The position numbers and the translations under genes were made by a program. The notes beneath the pieces were generated by a model, which was not told the origin of the DNA, searched no databases, and saw only the letters and a program-made list of their open reading frames with translations. Positions 1 to 5,811 of a DNA stretch of 9,213 bases are shown here, piece by piece. This DNA comes from Bacillota bacterium (GTDB lineage Bacteria > Bacillota > Clostridia > Acetivibrionales > DSM-1351). Each line of letters begins with the position of its first letter. Position 1 is the first letter of the stretch. Location: the NCBI GenBank assembly GCA_023436515.1, contig JAEZIV010000053.1, forward strand, positions 1 through 9,213. Direction: 5' to 3'.

Positions 1-112
1 GAAATTATCGTTTTTAGCGTTTAATTTTAGTTTCTCGTTTTTTAAGAGGCCAACGAGAATCCTCTACCCGCTTATCAAGTCTCAACAATCCCGTCGAAAC
101 CATTACGCCCCC
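1..112 (-). ncRNA. ssrA: tmRNA (ssrA), 5' part, cut by the window edge
   Basis: tmRNA rescues stalled ribosomes together with SmpB: it enters as an alanyl-tRNA mimic and then serves as a short mRNA for a degradation tag. On the minus strand the RNA begins at 112 with GGGGGCGTAATGG followed by TTTCGACGGG, the characteristic tmRNA 5' end (acceptor strand plus D-loop-like region). The tag reading frame is visible at the window edge: the resume codon GCT at 18-16 is followed by AAA AAC GAT AAT TTC, giving A-K-N-D-N-F, which resembles the start of other clostridial tags. The rest of the tag, the pseudoknots and the 3' acceptor strand lie outside the window. It lies downstream of smpB on the same strand, a common arrangement. 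The identification is firm; the exact 5' end assumes RNase P cleavage before the first G. Confidence 0.95.
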
Positions 113-148
113 ATGTATAAAATACGCCTAAGCGTATATGGGCTTATA

Positions 149-177
149 AGCTTACTACATAGATATTAAGTTGTCAA
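149..177 (-). promoter_or_regulatory. Candidate ssrA promoter
   Basis: On the minus strand a perfect -35 box TTGACA (177-172) is followed after 17 bases by TAAGCT (154-149), which keeps the most conserved -10 positions (T1, A2, T6) but is otherwise weak. Transcription would start near 142, about 30 nt before the mature tmRNA end, leaving a leader to be removed by RNase P. That leader contains a 6-bp inverted repeat, ATACGC/GCGTAT (137-132 with 127-122, 4-nt loop). The rest of the smpB-ssrA spacer (about 178-338) shows no gene. Confidence 0.5.
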
Positions 178-297
178 ACACCAAAGTTTGCATAATTCCA
201 AAACCAGTACACTAGAACATTTATTTATCAAATATTTCTGATCTATCTATAACCCATTAAGGGAAGATTATCGCAACTCAGACCGTTATACTTCGCT

Positions 298-335
298 GTG
301 GAGCCGGTTAAATACTGAGTACTCTCTATCTCCAC
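298..335 (-). other. Inverted repeat just after smpB
   Basis: GTGGAG at 298-303 and CTCCAC at 330-335 form a 6-bp stem around a 26-nt loop; the loop contains the palindrome GAGTACTC (317-324). It begins a few bases after the smpB stop codon. No T-run follows on the minus strand, so it is not a typical terminator. It may be a processing or stability element, or chance. Confidence 0.25.
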
Positions 336-338
336 GAA

Positions 339-803
339 TTACCTCTGCTGCTCCTTTAGCCGTCTATCAATTTCGCGTTTTGCATCACGGGCTGCAATGT
401 CATCACGCTTGTCGTACAGCTTTTTACCTCTGGCAACCCCAAGTTCAATTTTCACCATACCTCTTTTAAGGTATGCCTGGGTTGGAACCAGTGTAAAGCC
501 CTTCTGCTGGGTCAACCCAATCAGACGATTTATTTCAGACCTGTGAAGCAGAAGCTTTCTGTCACGTAAAGGATCCTTGTTGTATATGTTGCCCTGCTCG
601 TATGGGCTTATATGCATCCCACTCAGTATTACCTCTCCGTCAACTATGGAAGCATAACTTTCCTTAAGATTCAGCTTGCCCTGTCTTATGGACTTAACCT
701 CTGTTCCGGACAGAACAATACCAGCTTCTATTGTTTCTTCAATGAAGTAATCATGACGAGCTTTTTTGTTTTGAGCAATAACCTTAAATGCTTCCTTTAC
801 CAT
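339..803 (-). CDS. smpB: SsrA-binding protein SmpB
   Basis: SmpB binds the tRNA-like domain of tmRNA, delivers it to stalled ribosomes and mimics the missing codon-anticodon stem. The 154-residue product fits the family length of about 150-160. It starts [20 protein letters not shown] and continues with the hallmark segments [13 protein letters not shown] and NLKESYA. The tail is basic ([20 protein letters not shown]), the part that enters the mRNA channel. I chose the ATG at 803 because the family starts there; its SD is weak (GGTGG, 5 nt before it). In-frame ATGs at 815 and 848 would add a Gly-rich extension unlike the family. The gene runs towards ssrA on the same strand, and the two products act together. 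The rnr gene that often precedes smpB in Firmicutes is not here; a decayed repeat array lies upstream instead. Confidence 0.97.
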   Translation of the reverse strand: MVKEAFKVIAQNKKARHDYFIEETIEAGIVLSGTEVKSIRQGKLNLKESYASIVDGEVILSGMHISPYEQGNIYNKDPLRDRKLLLHRSEINRLIGLTQQKGFTLVPTQAYLKRGMVKIELGVARGKKLYDKRDDIAARDAKREIDRRLKEQQR

Positions 804-1025
804 ACCAACCACCATATCCCTTGTGCCGCCTGGCCCTCCGGCCAACATCCCCGGCCAACAACCTTCTCAGCTCCATCAACTGCACCAAGGTAAACTAAAT
901 TTCCCGCCAGGCCAAACCTCAGAACTGTCCCTAAGGTATTTCCCTGACAATAGTACTCATCAGATAAAAATAACCCTCTCAATCAAAGAAGGGCTCACAT
1001 GTTAAGTATTCGTCTGACCTAAACT
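804..1025 (-). other. Long smpB leader, no convincing gene
   Basis: About 215 nt lie between the predicted start of transcription (near 1019) and the smpB ATG. The stretch next to the gene is noticeably GC-rich. It holds a direct repeat of GTTGGCCGG and a 5-bp hairpin TGGCC/GGCCA (831-844) whose loop on the minus strand is GGAG. A 61-codon minus-strand frame (982-797) could only begin at TTG, has no ribosome binding site and looks unlike any family I know. The length suggests an untranslated regulatory leader or leftover sequence from a rearrangement; I recognise no known riboswitch or T-box. Confidence 0.4.
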
Positions 1026-1054
1026 ATTATACCACCGCATATGTTTCTGGTCAA
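1026..1054 (-). promoter_or_regulatory. smpB promoter (sigma-A type)
   Basis: On the minus strand TTGACC (1054-1049, 5 of 6 consensus) is followed by a 17-bp spacer and a perfect TATAAT (1031-1026). Among the best promoter matches in the window. The -35 box and the following bases up to 1047 belong to the outermost 185-bp repeat unit, while the -10 is in unique DNA. The same TTGACC occurs in the other two repeat units, but no -10 follows at the right distance there. Confidence 0.7.
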
Positions 1055-1231
1055 GTTCCAGAAGTTCTAAGCCCTTCTAAGCTTATCCATCAGCACATAG
1101 GGTACAACCAGATTTCTGCTTCTTTTCCCGTTTCGATTCCCGGCTTAAACTTCCGTAAAAGTCGCTTTCTCCGGTATCTACAAGTTCATACCTGTTATAG
1201 TCTGAGAAAGCTACCGGTATCTCGGTCCCCT
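1047..1231 (-). pseudogene. Outermost decayed copy of the PHP gene 3' end
   Basis: This unit corresponds to roughly the last 55 codons of the PHP gene and ends with the same stop-codon region. Like the neighbouring copy it has a 2-nt deletion after the FLRL region, a 1-nt deletion after SDFYG, and Tyr in place of the last metal-binding His. It carries further changes at positions where the middle copy still matches the intact gene, so it is the younger product of a second duplication or has lost more since. It has no start codon or ribosome binding site. Its outer edge supplies the smpB -35 box. Confidence 0.85.
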
Positions 1232-1416
1232 CTGGTCAAGTTCCAGAAGTTCTAAGCCCTTCTAAGCTTATCCAGCAGCACATAGGGTGCAACCAGATTT
1301 CTGCTTCTTTTCCCGTTTCAATTCCCGGCTTAAACTTCCGTAAAAGTCGCTTCCTCCGGTAACTACAAGGTCATACCTGTTATAGTCTGAGAAAGCTACC
1401 GGTATCTTGTACCCCT
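1232..1416 (-). pseudogene. Middle decayed copy of the PHP gene 3' end
   Basis: On the minus strand it reads D-T-G-S-F-L-R-L and then shifts frame by a 2-nt deletion; in another frame it continues VVTGGSDFYGS, where the intact gene has VVTGGSDFHGS, and shifts again by a 1-nt deletion. The His of motif GSDFHG is therefore Tyr. A stretch of 29 bp here (about 1343-1371) is identical to the intact gene although its flanks are diverged, which hints at partial gene conversion. It is a non-functional fragment. Confidence 0.85.
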
Positions 1417-1436
1417 CTGGTCAAGTTCCAGAAGTT

Positions 1437-2291
1437 CTAAGCCCTTCTAAGCTTATCCAACAGCTCATAGGTCACCTCCAGCTTCCCTCTCCCTTTTCCC
1501 AGCTCGATGCCGGGCTTAAAACTTCCATGAAAGTCGCTTCCTCCGGTAACTACAAGGTCATGCTTTATGGCAAGTCTCAGAAAGTTACCGGTATCCTCCC
1601 TGGAGTTTTCACTGTATAAGGCTTCAATCCCGCCAAGACCATAGCCCTTTAGTTCAGCAAGGAGCCCGTCCAGCTCGATGTAGCCTTTCTTCAAAAAGAC
1701 AGGATGGGCTAAAACAGGGACTCCTCCTGCCCTTCGTATGGCCTTAATTCCCTCCTCGGGCTTTAGCTCAAACCTCTTGAAGTAGGCAAGGCCTTCCCTG
1801 CTCAGGTACTTATCAAAGGCTTCATCAATAGATTTTACATAGCCCTTTGTCAACAGTACTCTGGCAATATGCGGGCGCCCCATAATATCCCCCAGCGCTA
1901 CCTGCTTCACTTCCTCCATATTAATATCAAGGCCCAATTCATTCAGCCTGGCAATTATTTTCCTGTTTCGCATCTCCCTGCCCTGCTTTATGGCATCAAG
2001 TTCCCTTCTGATAGCCGTATAGCCTTCCTTGTGGGGGAAATAACCCAGAATGTGCATTTCGGGCTTGTACTCAACACTTATTTCTATACCGGGTATAACC
2101 TCTACTCCGTTTTTTTCTCCCTCTTCAATGGCCTCCTGAACACCATCGACAGTATCATGGTCTGTCAGTGCAATGGCAGATAGCCCTATTTCCCCGGCAT
2201 AACGAACCAGCTCTGAAGGACTCATGCTTCCATCAGATGCCAGGCTGTGAGTATGCAAATCGATAAGTCTGTTTGAGTCCAGTTCCTTCAA
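1437..2291 (-). CDS. PHP-domain metal-dependent phosphoesterase (YciV/RNase AM-like)
   Basis: The enzyme probably hydrolyses phosphoesters such as 3',5'-nucleoside bisphosphates or short RNA 5' ends, the activities known for this branch of the PHP family; the exact substrate is inferred. In the 284-residue product the metal-binding motifs appear in order: HTH (13-15), TDHDT (43-47), Glu70 in GIEIS, His80 in MHILGY, His141 in GRPHIA, LAHP (194-197) and GSDFHG (251-256, Asp253 and His255). The start is uncertain. I chose TTG at 2291 because GGAGGAG lies just before it and the protein then begins close to the first motif; ATGs at 2303, 2312 and 2348 are in frame with poorer SDs, and the last would overlap the upstream gene by 31 bp. 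It follows the DUF402 gene in an apparent operon. Its 3' end is the source of the tandem repeats downstream. Confidence 0.9.
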   Translation of the reverse strand: MKELDSNRLIDLHTHSLASDGSMSPSELVRYAGEIGLSAIALTDHDTVDGVQEAIEEGEKNGVEVIPGIEISVEYKPEMHILGYFPHKEGYTAIRRELDAIKQGREMRNRKIIARLNELGLDINMEEVKQVALGDIMGRPHIARVLLTKGYVKSIDEAFDKYLSREGLAYFKRFELKPEEGIKAIRRAGGVPVLAHPVFLKKGYIELDGLLAELKGYGLGGIEALYSENSREDTGNFLRLAIKHDLVVTGGSDFHGSFKPGIELGKGRGKLEVTYELLDKLRRA

Positions 2292-2317
2292 ATTCTCCTC
2301 CATTTCACACATATCTA

Positions 2318-2800
2318 TTATACTTCCCAGTACTTTTCCTCCATGCATATAGCGGGAGGAAAGCTTTTATTATAGACACTCTGCAGGATGCCATCCATCT
2401 TTTTCAGTGATCTGCAGGCCTGCTCCTGTGTAATTAGCCCCTGCTCAAGAGCCATAGCCAGTTCATCTGCGTCAAGCACCATCATGGTTCCATCAGGCAT
2501 CAACTTCACATCCAGCAGCAGATCAATTAGAGTATATTGATTAATAGCTTTATCATACTCTACATCAATAATATCGCAGTACCAATAGGCGAATATTTTA
2601 TTGGCATCGTAAAATCTACTGATCTTAATACCCTCCTTCAAGAAGGTGTATGAAATTCCCCCTGATATATCAGCTCTTGGTCGGATAGCCTTCCATCGTG
2701 TAATTAAAATACCCTCATCAATGTATAATAATTCATCACTAGATATATCTACAGTCTCAAAGGGTATAAATCTGGTTCTTAAAATACTTGGCTTACTCAT
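2318..2800 (-). CDS. DUF402 family protein, probable nucleoside di/triphosphatase (Ntdp-like)
   Basis: The 160-residue soluble protein matches the DUF402 family, whose characterised Gram-positive members hydrolyse nucleoside tri- and diphosphates with metal ions. Visible family features are YWYCDI (72-77), the strand YTLIDLLLDVKLMPDG (89-104) with acidic metal ligands, and VLDADELAMAL (108-118) followed by GLITQEQA (121-128). The ATG at 2800 has AGGAG five bases before it; a longer frame from 2878 would cross the predicted promoter and adds a low-complexity stretch. The PHP gene starts about 26 bp after its stop, so the two are probably co-transcribed. Both may act on nucleotides, but a shared pathway is only inferred. 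Confidence 0.87.
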   Translation of the reverse strand: MSKPSILRTRFIPFETVDISSDELLYIDEGILITRWKAIRPRADISGGISYTFLKEGIKISRFYDANKIFAYWYCDIIDVEYDKAINQYTLIDLLLDVKLMPDGTMMVLDADELAMALEQGLITQEQACRSLKKMDGILQSVYNKSFPPAICMEEKYWEV

Positions 2801-2836
2801 ATTTTCTCCTAAAATCGTCGAATTTTGCTTATGGTT

Positions 2837-2865
2837 ATTATACATTAGATTTTTGTGTTTTTGAA
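2837..2865 (-). promoter_or_regulatory. Promoter of the DUF402-PHP operon
   Basis: On the minus strand TTCAAA (2865-2860, 4 of 6) is followed by 17 bp and a perfect TATAAT (2842-2837), giving a leader of about 30 nt before the ATG at 2800. Confidence 0.6.
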
Positions 2866-2900
2866 GAAATATATACAATTGTTTACTACTAATTTGATTG

Positions 2901-2920
2901 GGGAGAAATGTATATTTCCC
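2901..2920. promoter_or_regulatory. Inverted repeat between divergent promoters, possible operator
   Basis: GGGAGAAAT (2901-2909) and ATTTCCC (2914-2920) form an imperfect palindrome with a 4-bp centre and one bulged A. It lies between the -35 boxes of the two divergent promoters, where a shared regulator could bind. No regulator gene is adjacent, so this is a candidate only. Confidence 0.3.
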
Positions 2921-2925
2921 ATTTT

Positions 2926-2954
2926 TTTACTATTATATGCTGTTTTGTTATAAT
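2926..2954 (+). promoter_or_regulatory. Promoter of the Cys-rich protein gene
   Basis: TTTACT (2926-2931, 4 of 6) is followed by a 17-bp spacer and a perfect TATAAT (2949-2954), about 30 bp ahead of the start codon. Confidence 0.6.
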
Positions 2955-2991
2955 GTAAACAAACTTTGGGTTTAAAAGGATGATTTGTTTT

Positions 2992-3306
2992 ATGAAGCTG
3001 ACAAAATGCTGTAATACCTGCGAACGAGGCAAACCACTGCACCTGACAAAGGACATTTTGTGTAAATATCATGGGGTGGTAACACCTGATTATTCCTGCT
3101 TAAAATATAGAGGCTCTTCTGCAGTGGCAGCGGAAAAGCAGACTAATTTTAAATGCATCCATTGTGAATACTTCCTTGTGGAGTTGGATTCCACCAATCA
3201 GAACCTTGGAAAATGCAAGCTGTTCTCGGCAAGAGAATATGATGGTAATACTAGAAATGCCTGCTCAAAATTTTCAAAAAAGCTTCTCATAACTTGTAAG
3301 GAATAA
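2992..3306 (+). CDS. Small protein with two C4 cysteine motifs, function unknown
   Basis: I do not recognise a named family. The 104-residue protein has two similar halves, each with four cysteines that could bind zinc or an iron-sulfur cluster: C7-x2-C10-x13-C24-x11-C36 followed by LKY, and C55-x2-C58-x16-C75-x15-C91 followed by SKF. In both, the third Cys is followed by Lys and the fourth by x-K-aromatic, so the halves probably arose by internal duplication. There is one extra Cys next to the first motif (C6) and one near the end (C102). No signal peptide or membrane segment is seen. The ATG at 2992 has AAAGGA about 11 bases upstream; an ATG at 2980 is in frame but would put the SD against the start codon. 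It has its own promoter and is divergent from the DUF402 operon. Confidence 0.8.
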   Translation: MKLTKCCNTCERGKPLHLTKDILCKYHGVVTPDYSCLKYRGSSAVAAEKQTNFKCIHCEYFLVELDSTNQNLGKCKLFSAREYDGNTRNACSKFSKKLLITCKE

Positions 3307-3319
3307 CCTTAGTTATTCC
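3300..3319 (+). other. Perfect hairpin overlapping the stop codon of the Cys-rich gene
   Basis: GGAATAAC (3300-3307) and GTTATTCC (3312-3319) form an 8-bp perfect stem with loop CTTA; the TAA stop is within the left arm. No T-run follows, so it may be a 3' stability element or a weak terminator. Confidence 0.45.
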
Positions 3320-3395
3320 GATATATTAATAACAGCAATCCTACAGTTCATCTATTCCTGAATATTTTGGGCTATAACTGCTGTGACTTTTATAT

Positions 3396-3401
3396 TATAA
3401 T
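3396..3401 (+). promoter_or_regulatory. Candidate -10 box for the transglycosylase gene
   Basis: TATAAT sits 30 bp before the ATG at 3431. I see no good -35 box at 16-18 bp, so either the promoter relies on another factor or sigma, or the gene is read through from the upstream gene. The hairpin at 3300-3319 argues mildly against complete read-through. Confidence 0.35.
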
Positions 3402-3430
3402 AGGTTTATAAAGGGAACAGGAGGAGGTAT

Positions 3431-4156
3431 ATGAATTTAGACATCAATGCAATATTCAATCAAAAGCTAGCTGAAATTGAGAGCCGATTATCTAAAATAG
3501 ATCCCGGCTTAACCGATAAGAATTCAGAAACATCTGATATTCCTTTTGAAAAATACTTGTCAGATGCTGCAATATTAGGCTTGGAGGATTCCACCAACAA
3601 GGACAGCCTATCCTCTATGTTAGGCTCCGACAGTCTGGATAATATTCTAGATTTGATCAATAGCAATAACGACTCCTCTGTCAATAATAATGTGTTGAGG
3701 GCAGAATTGGCCCTGTCAAAATCCAGAGCCTATATACCATCAGATCAGACAGAGCTTATGAATATGATCAATGCGGCAATAGAAAGCGCATCACAACGCT
3801 ACGGTGTTGACAAGGATCTTATTAGAGCAGTTATGAAGCAGGAATCCGCTTTTGATCCGAGATCGATTTCCTCTGCGGGAGCTCAGGGCTTGATGCAGCT
3901 GATGCCCGGTACAGCCGATTCACTTAATGTATCAGACCCCTTTGACATTGTGCAGAATATAAACGGTGGTACACAATACTTAAAGGATCAGCTCAATCGG
4001 TTTGACGGGAATTTAAGTCTGGCTCTGGCAGCTTATAATGCCGGACCTAATGCAGTAGAAAAGTATGGAGGCATTCCTCCCTATAACGAAACTCAGAACT
4101 ATGTTCAGAGAGTCAGTGAGTACTACAACCAATATAAAATGTTAGTAGGAAAGTAG
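3431..4156 (+). CDS. Lytic transglycosylase with SLT domain, no signal peptide
   Basis: Enzymes with this domain cleave the MurNAc-GlcNAc bond of peptidoglycan, leaving 1,6-anhydro-MurNAc. The C-terminal half (about 118-237 of 241) carries the Slt70-type catalytic domain: the catalytic Glu138 in MKQESAFDP, then [13 protein letters not shown] (150-162), INGGTQYL (177-184) and [14 protein letters not shown] (201-214). The N-terminal 115 residues are polar, predicted helical and of unknown role. The start is certain: GGAGGAGG lies a few bases before the ATG. There is no signal peptide or membrane helix, unusual for a wall enzyme; flagellar-type or autolysis-dependent export, as considered for similar soluble family members, is possible. 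Two tandem terminators follow. Its neighbours suggest no pathway. Confidence 0.92.
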   Translation: MNLDINAIFNQKLAEIESRLSKIDPGLTDKNSETSDIPFEKYLSDAAILGLEDSTNKDSLSSMLGSDSLDNILDLINSNNDSSVNNNVLRAELALSKSRAYIPSDQTELMNMINAAIESASQRYGVDKDLIRAVMKQESAFDPRSISSAGAQGLMQLMPGTADSLNVSDPFDIVQNINGGTQYLKDQLNRFDGNLSLALAAYNAGPNAVEKYGGIPPYNETQNYVQRVSEYYNQYKMLVGK

Positions 4157-4204
4157 AACTGACGGCACAAGCTAACAAAAATCCTGTCTGTTAGTGCAGT
4201 TTTT
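4157..4204 (+). terminator. First terminator after the transglycosylase gene
   Basis: Immediately after the stop codon, CTAACA (4172-4177) pairs with TGTTAG (4189-4194), and AACTG (4157-4161) can pair with CAGTT (4197-4201). A run of five T follows (4200-4204). The stem is interrupted, so it may be leaky. Confidence 0.55.
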
Positions 4205-4205
4205 G

Positions 4206-4240
4206 AAGCTCCCCATCCCACTAGATGGAGAGCTTTTATT
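4206..4240 (+). terminator. Second, stronger rho-independent terminator
   Basis: AAGCTCCCCATC (4206-4217) pairs with GATGGAGAGCTT (4224-4235) with one C-A mismatch and a 6-nt loop, followed by TTATTT. A third short hairpin, CACCC/GGGTG (4252-4265), lies just beyond. Confidence 0.8.
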
Positions 4241-4335
4241 TATGTGTTATTCACCCCATAGGGTGGAAAGCTTATCTATGTGTAACTTATTACCGTATTA
4301 CATTGCCCAATAAATATTACTATGTTTGATTAATT

Positions 4336-4585
4336 TTATTCACACTATCCACATATTAATCCACAGTTTTGTAATCCTCTTGGCTGTAACATTTCGGGCA
4401 ATTTCCACAGAACCGGGAAATTATTCACAGATAATTATTCACAGAACTTAATTCAACGCCGTAAGCAGCTGATCTTTGTGGCTTTCAAGGTAAATTTACA
4501 CATTTTACCATTTCAATCATTTCCCTGTACCCGTTAATATAACTGGTAAACCAGCCTTTTAGTTTTTTATACAAACTGTGGATAA
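4336..4585. promoter_or_regulatory. Cluster of DnaA-box-like sites
   Basis: Four 9-mers match TTATNCACA exactly: 4336-4344, 4421-4429 and 4435-4443 on the plus strand (all TTATTCACA) and 4577-4585 on the minus strand (TTATCCACA, the perfect consensus). Near matches with one or two changes from the consensus lie at 4345-4353 (CTATCCACA), 4357-4365 (TAATCCACA), 4401-4409 (ATTTCCACA), 4494-4502 (ATTTACACA) and 4567-4575 (TTATACAAA). The first two boxes abut each other. This non-coding gap is downstream of both flanking genes, so a promoter role is unlikely. A DnaA-binding or titration site is the natural reading; dnaA, dnaN and rpmH are absent, so it is not shown to be an origin. Confidence 0.7.
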
Positions 4586-4615
4586 GTTTCTAATGAAGTC
4601 GATAATAAACATAAC

Positions 4616-5626
4616 TCACTCTAATCGAAGTCCGGGTACGGCATTTAAATCCATTCCTGAGCTTTTTCCATTAATGTATTCAAAATACGCTGCACAACCT
4701 ATCATTGCCGCATTATCGGTACACAAAACCAGACCCGGATACATTACCTCCATACCTTCCTTCTCTGCCTGTTCCTTCATTTGGCTTCTTAATTGGGTAT
4801 TGGCTGCAACTCCTCCCGCGAGGGCAATTTTGCTTATCCTCTTAATTTTAGCAGCTTCGATTGTGTTTCTAACAAGCACGTCAACAACAGCCTGCTGAAA
4901 GCTTGCGGCAATATCGGGAATGTTTAAACCAGCCCCGGTTTGCTCCAGCCTGTTTAAATAATTGAGAACCGCTGTTTTCAATCCGCTGAAGCTGAAATCA
5001 AGAGAACCGCCTTCAAAGTACACTCTTGGAAACTTTATTGCACTGCTGTTACCCTGTGCCGCATATTTATCGATGAGGGGACCGCCGGGATAACCCAAGC
5101 CTATAGCTCTCGATATTTTATCAAAGGCTTCTCCTGCCGCATCGTCCCTTGTCTGTCCTAATATTTCAAATTTGTTATAATCCTTTACCTCAACAATATG
5201 GCTGTGTCCTCCTGAAGCTACAAGGCAAATAAAAGGTGGCTCCAATTCTGGATACTGAAGATAATTTGCTGCAATATGCCCCTCAATATGGTGAACTCCT
5301 ACAAGGGGTTTTCCGGTAGTGAAAGCAATCGCCTTTGCTGCCGTAAGCCCTACCAGAAGTGCTCCTACCAAGCCAGGTCCATAGGTTACACCGATTGCGT
5401 TAATATCCTCAAGGGTTACTTGTGCCTCATCAAGAGCTTGATTAATGACTGGCAGAATGAGTTCAACATGCTTTCTTGAGGCAATTTCAGGAACAACACC
5501 TCCGTATTTTTTATGCAGGTCAACCTGTGAGGAAATTACGTTTGACATTATATATCTACCATTTTTGATAACCGAAGCCGACGTTTCATCACAGCTGCTT
5601 TCTATTCCGAGAATAAGTGTATCCAT
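4616..5626 (-). CDS. tsaD: tRNA threonylcarbamoyladenosine synthase subunit TsaD
   Basis: TsaD transfers the threonylcarbamoyl group onto A37 of tRNAs that read ANN codons, working with TsaB, TsaC and TsaE; it was formerly called Gcp or YdiE. The 336-residue product has the full family length. Metal ligands are visible: His113 and His117 in VHHIEGH (111-117) and Asp304 in CTDNAAM. Nucleotide-binding ASKHA features include [10 protein letters not shown] (7-16), YGPG (82-85), ASGGHSH (137-143), GYPGGP (178-183), SFSGLK (212-217) and AGGVAAN (270-276). The ATG at 5626 has GGAGG ten bases upstream. It has its own promoter, and tsaB or tsaE is not adjacent. No strong terminator follows; the gene is convergent with the transglycosylase gene across the DnaA-box cluster. 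Confidence 0.98.
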   Translation of the reverse strand: MDTLILGIESSCDETSASVIKNGRYIMSNVISSQVDLHKKYGGVVPEIASRKHVELILPVINQALDEAQVTLEDINAIGVTYGPGLVGALLVGLTAAKAIAFTTGKPLVGVHHIEGHIAANYLQYPELEPPFICLVASGGHSHIVEVKDYNKFEILGQTRDDAAGEAFDKISRAIGLGYPGGPLIDKYAAQGNSSAIKFPRVYFEGGSLDFSFSGLKTAVLNYLNRLEQTGAGLNIPDIAASFQQAVVDVLVRNTIEAAKIKRISKIALAGGVAANTQLRSQMKEQAEKEGMEVMYPGLVLCTDNAAMIGCAAYFEYINGKSSGMDLNAVPGLRLE

Positions 5627-5702
5627 TTTCTGAATGCCTCCATAGATATTTGCTCTGAACCCTCCTATGTATGCTAGCGGAGCTCAGTACTTTCTACAGA
5701 AT

Positions 5703-5731
5703 ATAATAGCTTAACAGTAGTATTTTATCAA
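5703..5731 (-). promoter_or_regulatory. tsaD promoter
   Basis: On the minus strand TTGATA (5731-5726) is followed by exactly 17 bp and TATTAT (5708-5703), each 5 of 6 consensus. Transcription would start near 5696, giving a leader of about 70 nt. The leader has a second SD-like AGGAGGG near 5665 with no start codon at a proper distance. Confidence 0.7.
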
Positions 5732-5781
5732 GGCTGGGTACAAAATGTGCTTTTGTCTATGGAGTATGACTTTTAGGCAAC

Positions 5782-5811
5782 AAAAAAACATGGAGCCTTA
5801 TGGGCCCCATG
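5782..5811 (-). terminator. Strong rho-independent terminator
   Basis: On the minus strand CATGGGGCC (5811-5803) pairs with GGCTCCATG (5797-5789) with one mismatch and a 5-nt loop, followed by seven T (5788-5782) and GTTG. It ends transcription from the nuclease gene about 200 bp upstream, or from a small RNA between them, and insulates tsaD. Confidence 0.85.

Larger units (their letters stand above)
1047..1601. repeat. Three tandem 185-bp units from the 3' end of the PHP gene
   Basis: The units start at 1047, 1232 and 1417, each with CTGGTCAAGTTCCAGAAG, and the period is exactly 185 both times. The unit at 1417 is the live gene end: about 20 bp after the stop codon plus the last 55 codons. 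The first two units differ from each other at about 9 positions with no indels, but are far more diverged from the third. They share two frameshifting deletions that the third lacks, so they derive from one decayed copy that was duplicated again. The first 43 bp of all three units are identical. A period that is not a multiple of 3 and the frameshifts exclude a coding repeat. Confidence 0.93.

Noticed and set aside
797..982. 61-codon minus-strand frame upstream of smpB as a gene
   Set aside because: It needs a TTG start with no SD, runs into the smpB start in another frame, and its sequence resembles no family I know.
1047..1601. CRISPR array or protein-coding tandem repeat
   Set aside because: Units are 185 bp with no spacers between them, and the period is not a multiple of 3. 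Outer copies carry frameshifts and stops.
2845..3072. Minus-strand frame across the divergent promoters and the Cys-rich gene
   Set aside because: It overlaps both predicted promoters and the better supported plus-strand gene, and no family resemblance is seen.
4336..4585. Chromosomal origin (oriC) at the DnaA-box cluster
   Set aside because: The neighbours are tsaD and a transglycosylase gene, not dnaA, dnaN, rpmH or gidA, and I see no convincing AT-rich unwinding element with DnaA trios. A titration or regulatory site is more likely.
4578..4898. Plus-strand frame over the tsaD 3' end
   Set aside because: It is antisense to a highly conserved gene, with no promoter or SD, and its composition is that of a shadow frame.
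5600..5642. Short upstream open frame overlapping the tsaD start
   Set aside because: An ATG at the GGAGG site opens a frame of about 12 codons, but the only SD-like sequence before it is about 17 nt away, too far to be used.
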